DNA of 64,000 bases. It comes from Apoderus coryli (Eukaryota; Arthropoda; Insecta; Coleoptera; Attelabidae). A program made the position numbers and the translations under genes. The stretch is taken from NCBI GenBank assembly GCA_911728435.2, contig OU452205.1:7570260-7634259 (forward strand). The letters run 5' to 3'. Shown here one piece after another: positions 44,978 through 56,494 of the stretch (position 1 is its first letter; every line of letters begins with the position of its first letter). Below the pieces are notes generated by a model. That model was given only the letters and a program-made list of their open reading frames with translations, did no database searches and was not told the origin of the DNA.

Positions 44978-46265
44978 CAAGCACACCGTTCTCTATACGC
45001 TCTGATGACCTCATGAAAGAGCGCTGAGTCCTAGTTTTATTGGTGTTACCGTATAGATCATATAAATACGTCCACGTAACACTTTAATTCTCAACAAATT
45101 TTGTGAGAGGGAAATTATTATTTGCCTTATTTATACACAATATTTTCTTCCTTTTTACTATAAAATAATATTATTCTATTTCATATTTCAACATACATTA
45201 CTACACCTGCAAATTTAAAATTTATTTAAAATACGTGAAGAGAATAATACCTGTAATATTATCGGAACATGCTTCAAATTTATAGATGTAAACAACTAAA
45301 GGTATCCACTTACGACTGAAGAAAACATAGATTATAGGTAGAGCCCATATTTTATCGCAGATAACCGTGCATTAAAACAATGTTTCTACTAAAAAATGTG
45401 GTGTCTGGAACCGAACTGAAATTATACATTATTTTCTATATTTTCTCAGATACTTAGTTGAACTTTCAACGTGCTCGAAGACAATAAATTACCTGTTGCG
45501 AATTGTAATAATTATAGGGAACGAAGGTGTAAACAATACTGTTTTGATATAGATCTTGTGCATGGTATGTCTTAATATATTGTATATTTGCTTGTCCATA
45601 ATTGATTTTATAGAACAATAGTCATAAATAAAGTAAAAAATGTTCAATTACAAAAGGAATTTTTACAAATTTGTTATCTAGAACTGAACGGTTTGACAAA
45701 AACTCGATTTAAATGATTTGAGTTTGACAGGGTGCGACTTCTCTTTTTATCAGAAGTAGCTTATTTTAAATGAATGAATAATGTTGTAGGTACATTTCAA
45801 CTTTTTTCCTCTTTTCTTTCTTTCCTCTCCTCTTTCCAGACAAATATTACCTGGTTTTGTAACAAAATATATATTTCAAAATACACACATTCTAATAAGA
45901 TGAACAATTCAAAGATTTATATTTATCCAAGAGATTGTTATAAATATTACTCAGCCCTTGAGTATCAGTGCGGAGGTTGACAGTGTCATTCAGCTGCATA
46001 TAAATCATTTCTGAAATATTTCTCTTGTAGTAATTGGTTTATTATTAATACCTAATACATTAATAAATATTTTTTTTTTAAGTGAATACTTATTTGGCCG
46101 CATGAGAGTGATATTTCAAGGTCGCGTCACGTCACGACACGATTTAATATTTTGGTCCCGCAAAAGAGATGAAGCATATAACAAATATGAGGGAGAGAGA
46201 GACAGAGATATTTGTGGTGTATGCTACACACTATATCCTATACCATACACTACTATGTATATAGC
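44978..46265. other. Intergenic, no gene recognised
   Basis: AT-rich sequence. CTCTGATGACC at 45000-45010 resembles a hammerhead core but has no stem II. There is a solitary ACAGGGTGCG near 45729. Nothing else was identified. Confidence 0.35.
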
Positions 46266-46300
46266 GGCGTCTCTCTCTGTCTCTCTCTCTCTCGTGAAAG
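46190..46300. repeat. (GA)n and (CT)n low-complexity tracts
   Basis: GAGGGAGAGAGAGACAGAGA at 46189-46208 and a TCTCTCTCTGTCTCTCTCTC run at 46270-46292 are inverse in composition and could pair into a hairpin of about 100 bases. Overlapping frames on both strands are artefacts. Confidence 0.6.
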
Positions 46301-46498
46301 AAGAATTCACTTCTATCACGTGTACTGTGCTGCACGCGTTTTTTTTTTTAATTTTGTTAGTACAAAATGGATTCTTCGTTTGAAGAATGGACCGATACGT
46401 TTGATCTACGGCGATGCTCGCAAAAATAGTAGAATGGCTGTCAAAGATTTCGCAATCGTCCAATTTCCACTTCATTCTACATTTGCAGGTACTGAAAG

Positions 46499-47292
46499 GA
46501 GACTAATAATAATAATAAAAATAATTTATCGGTGTATACAACTAACAAGAGCTTTACACATGTCAATATAAATAACAAAATACATCCCTAAACAATAAAC
46601 AAAAAGTCAATAAAATTAGACAGTCAAATCACTAAAGTCATTTATCAAAAATTCATCAAATGAATAAAAACATTTATCTATTAAATATGACTTCAGTATA
46701 GACTTCACGGGGAGTTCCCCAACCCTCTCCGGCAGTCCGTTGTATGCTCTCGGACCATAATAATTCTTGGCAGATCTAGAGCCCGATATTTTACTGAATT
46801 GCACCGTGATCTCCGAACCATGTCTATTACCATGCTCATGAATATCCCTCTGCAAACTATATTCATGCATATTCGCCCTAACCAGAGAATGCAACACAAA
46901 CACAGACGGAACTGTCAAAATTCGAAGGCTTCTAAAAATATGCCTACAGTCCTCCCGATACTTCAAGCTGCCAATAACTCAAACCACTCTTCTCTGCATC
47001 GCAAATACCCGTGCGGCACCAGGCGAGTGCCCCCAATTTATAATCAAATAAGAGATCAGGGAATGAATACACGCATAGTATGATGACAGCGGAACTCTCC
47101 CAGAGACTGATTTTAATAACAAATTTCGCAATAAATATATATTACTGTTGACTCTCCTTGCTAAGCAATCAATGTGAACGTTCCAAGACAGTTTAGGATC
47201 TAAAACCACCTTCCGATATCTAACGCTGTCAACGTGCCGAAACAGGCTCAAATTTCTTTTTGAAAATCCTATAATCTGTGTTTTCTCTCTAG
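46499..47292 (-). pseudogene. LINE ORF2 C-terminus with target duplication
   Basis: The minus strand reads IIGFSKRNLSLFRHVDSVRY, VVLDPKLSWNVHIDCLARRV, IINWGHSPGAARVFAMQRRV and, after a frame change near 46970, SVFVLHSLVRANMHEYSLQR, SARSKNYYGPRAYN-like residues and DFSDLTV. This is the thumb and C-terminal domain of a LINE ORF2 related to the copy at 51.6-53.0 kb. The 3' UTR ends in a (TTA)n tail at about 46503-46514. ACTGAAAG at 46491-46498 and 47293-47300 is an 8-bp target duplication. Confidence 0.78.
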
Positions 47293-48039
47293 ACTGAAAG
47301 AAACAGGAAATTTCTTAATTAACTGAAATAATGCTAGAACGCCACGAACAACACAACTGTACGTTTGGAAGAGGCGTTAATGGATAATAATAAGTATATA
47401 AAAAAATCAAGAGAAAATACCTGCTCAACTTTCGCACGTTATACTAAAAAGTGAGGTTAAACACTGGTAAAACCACAGCATTAATCAGTACAGCATTCCG
47501 ACTCCACGTTCGCACTTTGAAAAAAACTGTGACGTAGGATGCCGCCATTTTGGGTTACAAGTCAGATCCTGACTAAGAATAATTATAGTTTTTGGTTTCT
47601 AACCACAGTACTGTATTTTTATTTTTGTAAAAATATTTAAGTACATAATAATATCGCTGTCAATTTCAGAAATATTTGTGGTGTGTTATAGTGATTGAAA
47701 ACAACCTTGAGTGGTGTTATCAGTTAAATGTTGACATGATTGGGTGATTTTTAATAACAATAATAATAAACACAACAATAATAAAGATTTTATTAGTAAA
47801 AAAAAGACATTTTTACAAAAGTTGAAGCAGTGCTTCCTAACTCAACCTAAATTTAACTTTTATTTTGTTTGTTGAATTGATATATCTAATTTTTTTTCTG
47901 TAATGGTCGATAATTCGAAAAGCTGAAGTGTCCATGGGTTATTGTTTTTTTTAATATAGCAATTTTTTTTTTATTTTGTTAAGTTATAGTAAACGCTTTA
48001 TTTAATATTTAATATTTTTTAAGTCAATTAGAGTGGCTA

Positions 48040-48335
48040 TTTTTAACTAATATAAAACATGATAGCCCTTATTCACTGTAATCTTCAACGAAAATGAGTA
48101 AAAGTTCGTACGTATCTCCTCCGATGATAAGCAATTGTAAAATATGTGTTTTAACACACAGTTAAATATTGAGAATAGGCGGTAGGCTACTTTTGGTGAG
48201 GCTGCTTTGAAGGGAAACATTTTTAAAATAGTTCCCAAATAGTCACATTTTTCATTAAAGTAAAGACAGTAGAAAAGGAAATAGATTTGGGTGTTACTCT
48301 TATGGAATCTACTCGCTTAAACAACATATCAGTAT
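48040..48335 (-). repeat. 3' flank of THAP gene, repeated at 34.4 kb
   Basis: This segment lies just downstream of the THAP stop codon on the minus strand and matches 34369-34640. It contains a TGTGTTAAAACACA palindrome. It may be 3' UTR or element body. Confidence 0.55.
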
Positions 48336-48354
48336 AGTAACTGTCACGATCACT

Positions 48355-49170
48355 TTAACTTGAAGAGCCCTCCAGTGCGGGAAATATCGTAGGAGTGGCG
48401 TTGTAATTTAAACGATTACAAAATTGATTTGTGAATGTTTTCAAATCAAAATGGTCTGAACACAGACGATATGATTTGTGCAATGTATCTAAATTGTGAT
48501 CTAGCAGATGTTCTCGGCCACTAATAATAGCCCACTTTCTTACCCTATCAAAATAAATAACCAAATAAGGATCATGGACAAAAATTATCTATAATTATTG
48601 AAAGTAAATGCAAGTAGTGCAGAAACACACTGTATATATATTAATTTAAATATCAGCATATCAGTTGCTCATGGTAACTATTGGAAAAAGTTATTTCAAT
48701 TTTCGTGGTTTATTATGAATATCGTTGTAGTGAGTTAAACGGGTAGTTTAATTATTCGAAAGAAGTAGTCCATATCGAAGTGGAGTAGAATAGTTAAATA
48801 TTCTTGAAATATAGTAGTAGTTTAATTCACAAATTACAACAACAGCAACTTTAAAGGTAAATTTTGGCAAAGACTTCTTGAAACTTTATAATGATATTGT
48901 TAATAAAATAACAACTAGCCACGACAACTTGTGTTTATGTTTCACTTGTATTTAGTTTAAAAACATATTAGATACTGTCATTTCGTAATATAAATTTTAC
49001 AGTTATACAAATAGTTGTTATAAATGTAAAATTATCTAGTATTTATCTTAATTTTTACTTATTACTCACCTAACAGGATCTTTGGGGAAGCGAAAAAAAT
49101 GTTTAGAGCAAGTGTACCGCTTATTGGGACAACATTTTGCAACACACACATGTCCTCCGTGATTATTCAT
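48355..49170 (-). CDS. THAP-domain protein, two exons
   Basis: Exon 1 (49070-49170, from ATG) encodes MNNHGGHVCVAKCCPN and FFRFPKDPV. A consensus donor AG|GTGAGTAAT follows. Exon 2 (48355-48544) begins after TTTTGATAG and restores the frame exactly (V-R-V-R-K-W). It continues YRLCSDHF and NATPTIFP and stops with TAA at 48355-48357. The 525-bp intron is at 48545-49069. The joined product is 96 residues: a whole THAP zinc finger (C-x3-C, later C-x2-HF, the conserved W, FP and the ATPTIF version of the AVPTIF box) and almost nothing else. THAP domains bind DNA sequence-specifically and occur in P-element transposases and host regulators. The lack of an effector domain suggests a truncated or repressor-like product, or missing downstream exons. 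Confidence 0.7.
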
Positions 49171-49479
49171 TGTATGAATCCCAAGACACGTTAATAAAAA
49201 TAAAATCCTTTTAATTCTCACGAACACTATACCAAAAATACAAAACACAGATTTAGATTTAAACACAATATTTATTTATCTCGTACACGCCGACAATGAA
49301 CTATATATTGATCACAGGAGTGAACTGTATCTATCTACGTCTATGCGATTATTTTGACGTTGTAACCCATAATGGCGGCATGCGCGACGGTATGCGCAGG
49401 ACGGCTTGCAAACGTGAAAGTCAGAATACTGTATTATTTATTATACTGTGGTAAAACATTGTACAGCGGCATGTACGTT

Positions 49480-51230
49480 TGTATTGCTAATCAAAATTAA
49501 AAAAAAAACCTCGAAAGGCAAAATCATGTCAATAGCTGTACATTATTTTGCCATAGCAAAATATGACAAAACAACAGTACTATCCATTACATTTTTTTGA
49601 CGTCCAAAATACAATGTTTTGTCCTTTTTTGAACAAAACTTTTCGAAAAGTACAATAATTATCCATTCGCTTATCTTCAAAACTAATTGAGATATAGGTA
49701 TCGTTTAATGATGTACTTAAAGCAAATTTTGTATATATTAAAACCTGCATTTTGTGCAAAGTTGCGAGTAAATAGAATCTTTGCACGGCAGATCTGGTCT
49801 TCACTTTGCTGCGTGGGCTAAAACTTCTTAAAATTACTTTTTATAGAAAAATGGATTGGTCGAGGTGGACTCCAATGTTAGCCTTACCTGATTTAAATTC
49901 TAAACATTTTTTTATTTGGGGGTATATGAAATATTTAGTGTAAATCTTGAACAATGTGTTCTTTTCGATTTTTGATATGATTAGTCTATCAATATGGAGG
50001 GGCATTTAAAAATGTTTCTTATACTGTATTGCAAAGTTGTCATTTCTTACGAAAACTTTTGCAATCAAAATGATAAAATTAAAAATAATTTAAAGCATAA
50101 AACTTAAGCTTAGGTAAAAGATAACCCTGATGTATTTTTGATATATGGGTCCTTCCTCTATTTTCAAGTGTTGAGCTTTGAATCAAAGCGTTATCTTCTC
50201 ATCGCATCATCATATATATTCAATTCCGTAGTCAGATATGAAACCTCATCATTTAAACTTACTATTATTCGTGAAGAAAATGTCCACCAACTTTATTCGG
50301 GTTGAATTTCGTACGTTCTGTTTGGATATTATTATGCGCCTAAATACAATTATCCTACAAAAATACGATAAAAAAATAATTATATGTACGGATATTGGCA
50401 TTTAGTATGTAACCACATATCATCATTATGTACTTTATACGCATATTATTTTAAAAAATATAATGTAAAAGCATCACACTTGTATGGTAATGGAACTACA
50501 TTACTTTCACGTATAGTCGTTATATCAACCTCTTTTGCATTTTTATTTTACCAATAAATTTGGTTTGACTCCGTATTTTGCATGCTGTATATTGTCTCAT
50601 CTCCTTTTGAGACACAACACACAGTACTCACACACCGTTTTGAGAGCAGCGGCTTCTCCATATGAGATTTACACTCTTTGAAACACCGAATTAATTAATA
50701 CTTATTAGCCTGCAGAAGAATTACTGTCGGTACAAGAAAGTTAAGCAAATAGGCTTATTGATTCTTGGGAGACCATACTAAACTAGATTATACGATACAT
50801 AGCACTTAAAAAAGTTTTAATACCGCTTAGAACAAAACTAGATATATAACGGGGAATGCGGATATCGCGGTCTTATAATAATTGAAACTTAAATAATTTG
50901 AGATTCTTACACAATTAGTATTTTTTAAAGTATTACATTGCATCACTGATGATGAAACTTAAAGATTCAAAACGTAAATTAAAGTTCTTCCGTCAACGCG
51001 AGCCTTCGCGTATGTAAAATATACAGGGTGTTTCAAAGAGCCGCAGCAATATTTAACCCTAGTAAGTTCCTAAATTTATAAAACATAATTGGTTATGCCA
51101 TGGTTAAAATAATTTATTTTGAACAGAATAATATACGTTAACATAAATAAACTAAAAATCCTTTCAGCAAACATACAAACGTACGATCCCGAAACCTGAC
51201 GCAGTTTCTGTTTTTCATCAGCTGCGATTT
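49480..51230. other. Intergenic, no gene recognised
   Basis: AT-rich sequence. A solitary ACAGGGTGTTTCAAAGAGC end lies near 51025. CACTGATGATG near 50943 resembles a worn hammerhead-like repeat but lacks a usable core. The 63-74 codon frames in this area have no motifs. Confidence 0.35.
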
Positions 51231-51237
51231 TATATTC

Positions 51238-51390
51238 TCATTTGGCAACCCTTTTTGGATCACCATCGCTATCTCCAGACTCGCTTTCGCTCTCAGAATC
51301 GGGTCTAGTAACAACATCTTCAAGTTCACCGTCTCTAATTTCTAACAGTGCCTTTTCCAGCTCTTCGTATGATAAAACACGCTTTGTCAT
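51238..51390 (-). CDS. Short acidic ORF, possible piggyBac N-terminus
   Basis: This 50-codon frame starts MTKRVLSYEELEKALLEI and continues with an acidic/serine stretch (RPDSESESESGDSDGD), then stops. Short N-termini with an EELE-AL helix followed by acidic serine-rich sequence are common at the start of piggyBac-like transposases. The catalytic region does not follow, because stops occur directly downstream. A chance ORF or the first exon of something else is possible. A piggyBac C-terminus sits at 57.5-58.0 kb on the same strand but is too far to be assumed linked. Confidence 0.33.
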   Translation of the reverse strand: MTKRVLSYEELEKALLEIRDGELEDVVTRPDSESESESGDSDGDPKRVAK

Positions 51391-51599
51391 CGTAGGTCCT
51401 TACGGGTCGTGATACGTAAAGATATCGCCTAATAATATCCGGCTATTGGTATGGATGCGTAAAATGTACGTGTAGAGTGTCATAAAAAGATGCGTCACCT
51501 TAACACTACCAAATCCGACCTAGCTAAGTATTGAGTAGTAGAATCTTAGACAGGGAAAGAGAGAGGACGCGTAACACGAAATATAAACATCACACAATA

Positions 51600-52978
51600 C
51601 CTATAATATATCGACAAACAATAAGGTACAAACAAAATTACTATAAATGTATTACCAACATTTAGATTGACAAATTTACAGAGGTGTCCATATACTCCTG
51701 CACGTTATCAAAACATTCTTTTTTAAAATAAGTTTTTACACGATTTTTAAATTTAGTTGTAGGTAAAATTGTAATATAGTTGGGTAGCCTGGTGTATAAT
51801 CTAACATCAAGAGAGTTTTTTCCAGAGATATCGGCACCTCGAGTAAGATAGAAGTGGCAATCTAAATTGGTAGAAAACCGGTTCCTTTATTTTTGGAATT
51901 TCAAGAATCTGCTGTAAATGTAAATATTGGGCAATGACATAATTCCCAATTGCTTAGAAATAGGCCTGCACCGTTTTTTTTCTGCATGCGAAATACTCTG
52001 ATTGCAGCAGAACAGTTAGACCATAAATATGCACCGTAACTTATATGAGCATCGAATAAAGAGTATTAAGTAGATAAGGCAGTCAACTTATCCACTATAG
52101 ACACCAATCTTCGTAAGACAAATAAACTACCGGACAGCTTACTCATCAGCGCATCGACATGAGGTGCCCAAGCTAAACGATCATCTAAAGTTATTCCAAG
52201 CAATTTAACTGAATGACCCATAGAAATGTTAACATTAGATCCAAAAAAAAAATTTGATACTTTTCCACGTTCAGGTGCAACCGATTATGACAAAACCATT
52301 CACCAGCCCTTTCCTCCGAGATCCCCATCATGAGCCGCAAGACCTCCACGTCCCTATGAGTTGCCAGAATGTTAGAACCGGCATACAGTATTGACTCATA
52401 AGGTTTCAGGTGATTGGGCAAGTCATTGACAAAAATTATAAATAGTAATGGACCCAAAGCCCATCCCTGGAGAACGCCATTATTCAATGGTAAAAAATCG
52501 GATATGAAGCTGCAAAGCTTAATGCACTGTTGGCTGCCGGTAAGATATGATCTCAGCAACTCCAATGCAATTCCCCTTACACCGTACCTCTCAAGTTTCC
52601 TTAGGAGAAGCTCATGAGGAACACAATCGAAGGCCTTACTCAAATCGCAAAGGGTCAAACCCACCTGATTCCTACCATCCAGGCCCTCGACAATACACTC
52701 AACCAATATAAAATCAAACTCTGACATAGTCAAGAAATTATTACTCTCAAAATATTTGCTAAAAATGGAAGATATTGAAATTGGCCTATAATTGTTAGGG
52801 TAGTTAATGTTACCCTTTTTGAAGATAGGTGTAACTCGATTATTTTTAAAAGTACCATTAGAATGCATTTATTGAAAATAAAGGTTAGAGGCTCAACAAT
52901 AACATCAATAATATCCTTTACTATTCTGGAAGGTGTATTGTACATATCAAAACAGTTTGAGTTTTTAGGTGCTGTATT
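51600..52978 (-). pseudogene. LINE ORF2 with degraded active site
   Basis: The minus strand reads SRIVKDIIDVIVEPLTFIFN, then (frameshift) RVTPIFKKG, NNYRPISISSIFSKYFE, LCDLSKAFDCVPHELLLRKL (motif A, Asp kept), a GVLQGWALGPLLFIIFVNDL motif B with Gly-Trp for the usual Gly-Ser, and YAGSN in place of YADD. RLHLNVEKYQIF, LGITLDDRLAWAPHVDALMS, ISYGAYLWSN and VFRMQKKNG follow, then a frameshift. It is 5'-truncated before the RT domain. The YADD change alone abolishes catalysis. It is the same broad family as the copy at 46.5-47.3 kb. Confidence 0.82.
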
Positions 52979-52979
52979 T

Positions 52980-54325
52980 CACATCAAACATCAATCTCAA
53001 GTATAGGTGGAAAATAAAAAGAAAACATAGGCGTACTTATTTTATTTATAATATATTCCTGAGTATCATCATCGAAACCCAGAGAATGCAAAATATCTTC
53101 CGCAATCGTAGCGAAATGCCTATTGAAAGCGTGAGCTGTCAGAGAGACGACTACTCAGTCCACATGAATGTTGCTCAAGAGCGAAACAACATCCAACGAC
53201 CCAGTACATAATCCTTAGGCAATACAGAACCGTTAATGGAATTAGCAAAGGTGAACGTATGTTTGATGTTATAATATATTGCTTTGTAACTGAGTCGTTA
53301 AAAATTGGAGCTGAAAAATTTTTATATAAAGCAAACTTGCAGATCATTCCCTGTATCTTTTATTAAGGTCAAATTTTTTTGTAAAAAATGTCTACAAACC
53401 ACCCCTGTTGCGAGCAGAATTCTCTTCATTTGATGCCGTTTCTCGTGAAGTATTAGAGCTGGAAAAAATTTATAAGACAAAGTTGTTGAGCTTCCGATCC
53501 TCAATAACGCTGTGAAGGCCATATTGCTCTAAAAAATTTTCATAACACCACCCCTATAGTGCAAGACGTACGAGGGGTTCGAGTGTGATTTTTTGGTTTT
53601 ATACTCAGGAGGCAGTCCTCAAGCAACCCTGAAAATATCATCCTGTTTGGATGTTTTTTGCGACCAGTATTATCCGAGTACCTACATCATCTTCAAATTC
53701 CTCTCTATAATGCCGACGATCAAAGATCAGAGATATCTTTGGTAGATACACAGTCACCTTTGTGTGTGTTTACAATTATTAAGTTCTTAACCCGCATATC
53801 CATGATTTAAAGGTTATACCTACATAGGTACCTACGCAATGGAGAAACCAAATATGGTTTACTTTTGCTAAACTGTATTAATTGCTTGAGCAAGCAAAAT
53901 TATATTTATCGTGAACATCAAAACGAATAATGTAAATTGCCTCAATAAATTCACTTTGCCAAGCACTTTTACTTTACGTTTTGCTACAGATATTGTCTGG
54001 TGTAGATAGCGACAAGGGAGAAAATGCAAGGAACTTCTATTTGTTGTAGAAGAGTTATCTCAAATAACTTATTTGTGAATATAGTAAATTTCTCTATAGA
54101 AGTATATTTTTAACCATTTAAAATAAATAACAAGCTCTGTCCCACACAACATGTTAGATTAAAATCATTACAACAAATATGCTTATCTCAGTTTTGTATC
54201 TATTAAAATTCCTTGTGCAGTATTCCGACTTCTTAGAGTAGAATAGAACAGCTCATATTGTCAATTTTATACTACTAGACTATAGAATATACAGGCTTAT
54301 CCAAAGCGTCTTAATTGTTATAATG
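52980..54325. other. Intergenic, no gene recognised
   Basis: Mixed AT-rich sequence. Frames at 52969-53211 and 53120-53347 overlap on opposite strands and show no motif. ACGAGGGGTTCGAGTG near 53570 is not a TIR. Confidence 0.3.
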
Positions 54326-54329
54326 AAAC

Positions 54330-54443
54330 ATCTATTATTTCACACGGGACCGTTCTGGGATCAATTTTATTTGGGACACTAGTAAACGACCTCTTGGAGA
54401 TGAAATTTAGTGGTATAATAATATGTTGCGTCCACGCATTTTA
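54330..54443 (+). pseudogene. LINE RT motif-B scrap
   Basis: The frame reads SHGTVLGSILFGTLVNDLLE then MKFSG, matching the GTVLGP-LF-LYVNDL core of RT motif B, before a stop at 54441-54443. No motif A or YADD is found nearby. It is a very short remnant. Confidence 0.55.
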
Positions 54444-55140
54444 ATATTAGTGTTTGTAAATTAATTAAGATTTTTTATTTTTTTTTGCTTTCCAAATTTA
54501 ATTGATTTTGATCTATATTGCTTCTTAAATTCACTCCTTTTATTTATAAATTCGTCTGCGCGTGTGTGATTCGCCTTTAGTTGTTAACCCGCGGGCGCCA
54601 TACTGCCAAAATTAAAGGTGTTAATAAAAATAGAAACCTCAACCGCAGTGTTTTTTAAAACACAACATAATATCTAATCCGGTTGACACAGTATACTGTT
54701 GGTTGACGGTTAACAACAATGGTTTGATAGTAATTTTCTAACCATTAACATTGCAAAACCCGATATCTGCCATTTTCGGCATGCAAACACCGGTTATCTT
54801 TATGCGATGCCATTGGAGTTACTTTGCTATTTATACCAAATTCCTTGTCTAATCAGTCAGGCAATTATGTGAAATATGTTCGTATTTTCATTGATAATAT
54901 CCAGAGGTTGCTTTGTGTTAATAGGAGACTTGAGACTAAACACCTGAGGCTGCAAGGGCGTGTTCGCCTGAAACGACTCTCATGTGATTTACACATGGAA
55001 GCAACTCCGCAACTGCCACTGCCATCCAGGAGTCCCCTACTCCACGTAACGGTTTGCCCTTGAGAAGAACAAGAATCAAAAATAAAAAAAATCATATACT
55101 TACCTAAAAATCCCCCTGAATTTATTATTAATAATAATTC
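54444..55140. other. Intergenic; GC-richer 79-codon frame, unrecognised
   Basis: The frame 54824-55063 contains a GC-richer section (LETKHLRLQGRVRLKRLSCD) that stands out from the AT-rich surroundings but matches no family I know. It may be an exon or a repeat fragment. Confidence 0.25.
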
Positions 55141-55143
55141 TTA

Positions 55144-55215
55144 CAGTGGCCGCTTGTCATATGAAGCAAGTGAAGCAACGTTTCATCCAAATAATCAGTC
55201 AAATGAATAATAATA
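55144..55215 (+). repeat. Repeat terminus, TGGCCGCTTGTC family
   Basis: This matches 8228-8300 (TATGAAGCAAGTGAAGCAAC, CAAATAATCAGT). It abuts the 3' end of the THAP-like exon on the opposite strand and seems to truncate it. Confidence 0.5.
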
Positions 55216-55500
55216 AATATTCATTCCATTTAAGGCTCTTCGACACCCAAACTGAAAATCATCCGGAGAAAAATGTTTCGCACTCACTAGAAGTAGTTTA
55301 TCAAAAGGAATGATAAATAAACGGGGGTTGTTTATATTTGCCAACCACTTTAGTAGCATTTCTGGTTCTTTAATAGAGTTCGGAAATCGGAGAAAACTAC
55401 CATTCTTAGTATCACAGTTGGGAACACATTTGTTTTTTGCCGGTCGAACTTCTCCGACAAAAAGAGGCATAATAATTAAAATAGCACACACTGTACGCAA
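55195..55500 (-). pseudogene. Degenerate THAP-domain exon
   Basis: The frame carries NKCVPNCDTKNGSFLRFPNS, LLKWLANIN and VSAKHFSPDDF. These fit a THAP zinc finger (C-x3-C, RFP, W, then C-x2-HF), but the third zinc ligand is Ser in the C-x2-H position. The domain breaks off after RRALNG, where the 55144-55215 repeat begins, so the AVPTIF box is lost. The likely start is the Met at 55468-55470. It is a broken relative of the THAP gene at 48.4-49.2 kb, though not a close copy. Confidence 0.6.
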
Positions 55501-55529
55501 TTTTTATGCACAATTTACAAATAAATAAA

Positions 55530-56135
55530 CTTTTTTCATACTCTTAACGCAAAAACTCAAAATAAGACTTGAAATTATACCACAAAAAAATGACCACCTT
55601 TTGTGGTAAATACCAAAATATTTTAAACATAAAATATGGGGATGTTTTGTGATTTTAAAATCAAAATAGTGATAGGAAGTCAAACTAAACGTAGTAGAAC
55701 AGACAGTGTTCTTCACTTTTCGTTTGCAGCGCCTCTCGTGACTGTTCGCATAGTTAAAACAGTGTCCAACTCTCTGTCATTTGAGTTAATCTTCTAAGGG
55801 GGTATGTTTTGTGGCTGTGGGCCGCAGTTGACACGCTTGGCAGTGCTTGTGTCCTCTGTGATAGCAATAGCCTATTTATCAGACATGTTCTTATGCAGAT
55901 GAAGCGTGCCTTAAAGCATTTTTATCTATAATTGAATAACAATGGGCACTCCGGCATCATATACCCAATATACAACGAGATACAACCACCTGACGGCCGG
56001 CTATCGCCCTTCATATAAACATAGTTGCCAGCGTTTAATTGCACTAAGCATAGCATACGCATCTTGCCATTTAAAAAACAGCATACAGCATAATAAGCAC
56101 ACTCCATATAGATGCAGCACAGGTGTAATGCAATG
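55530..56135. other. Intergenic, no gene recognised
   Basis: Overlapping 77-81 codon frames on both strands at 55922-56175 have no motif. No element ends were seen. Confidence 0.3.
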
Positions 56136-56139
56136 GCTA

Positions 56140-56490
56140 CTATTCGGTGAATCTCGATGTATTTCATCCTGCTAGAAATCCTAATCTGCGTGGCAATAGT
56201 AAGAAACTTGACAAGGAGAGATGTGCTAGACTTCCTCGGAAGAATTTTATAACAAACAGAGTTGTATATGCATGGAATTCATTACCTGAAGAGGTGATAA
56301 TGGCGCAAACGGTTGACAGCTTTAAGAACAGGCTGGACAATTTCATGGAGGACCATGGCGATCAGTTGGTCCACTACCCGCTATAGAAGATTAGTGAGGA
56401 TGACATCAATATTTCAAAAACCTCAAATTAGGAACTGAGCAACAGTTTCATCGGTTTTACCGTTTACTGTTTTACGACTAATAATAATAA
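56140..56490 (+). pseudogene. LINE ORF2 extreme C-terminus and tail
   Basis: The frame to 56386 reads NLDVFHPARNPNLRGNSKKL, FITNRVVYAWNSLPEEVIMA and TVDSFKNRLDNFM. This is the conserved RV-NSLP and V-SFK-RLD-F ending of CR1/Jockey-like LINE ORF2. The 3' UTR ends in (AAT)n at about 56478-56493. It is 5'-truncated near 56140. The coding part has no stop, which means it is short rather than functional. Confidence 0.75.
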
Positions 56491-56494
56491 TAAC

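Larger units (their letters stand above)
47465..49475 (-). mobile_element. THAP-bearing element with diverged inverted ends
   Basis: Sequence at about 47468-47575 matches the reverse complement of about 49350-49475. Landmarks are a TTTTACCACAG or AAAACCACAG block, an ATTC-GACT-CACGTT block, GATGCCGCCATTTTGGGTTA (ATGCCGCCATTATGGGTTAC at the other end) and a TACA-GTCA block. These long, diverged inverted repeats enclose the THAP gene, and the outer edges begin CA as in P-like elements. No transposase catalytic domain and no matching 8-bp target duplication are visible. The mobile-element interpretation is therefore inferred. A LINE tail (47755-47865) is nested inside. Confidence 0.45.

Noticed and set aside
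44998..45035. CTGATGA followed by GAAAGAGCG and GTC, resembling a hammerhead core
   Set aside because: The bases between CTGATGA and GAAA (CCTCAT) cannot form helix II, and the flanks do not pair as helix I.
46102..46571. Overlapping 83-119 codon ORFs on both strands
   Set aside because: They cross (GA)n/(CT)n tracts and run into an inserted LINE. A faint THAP-like spacing lacks the cysteines.
50940..50985. CACTGATGATGAAAC near 50.94 kb
   Set aside because: There is no stem between the two core halves and no GTC-type site, so it was not called a ribozyme.
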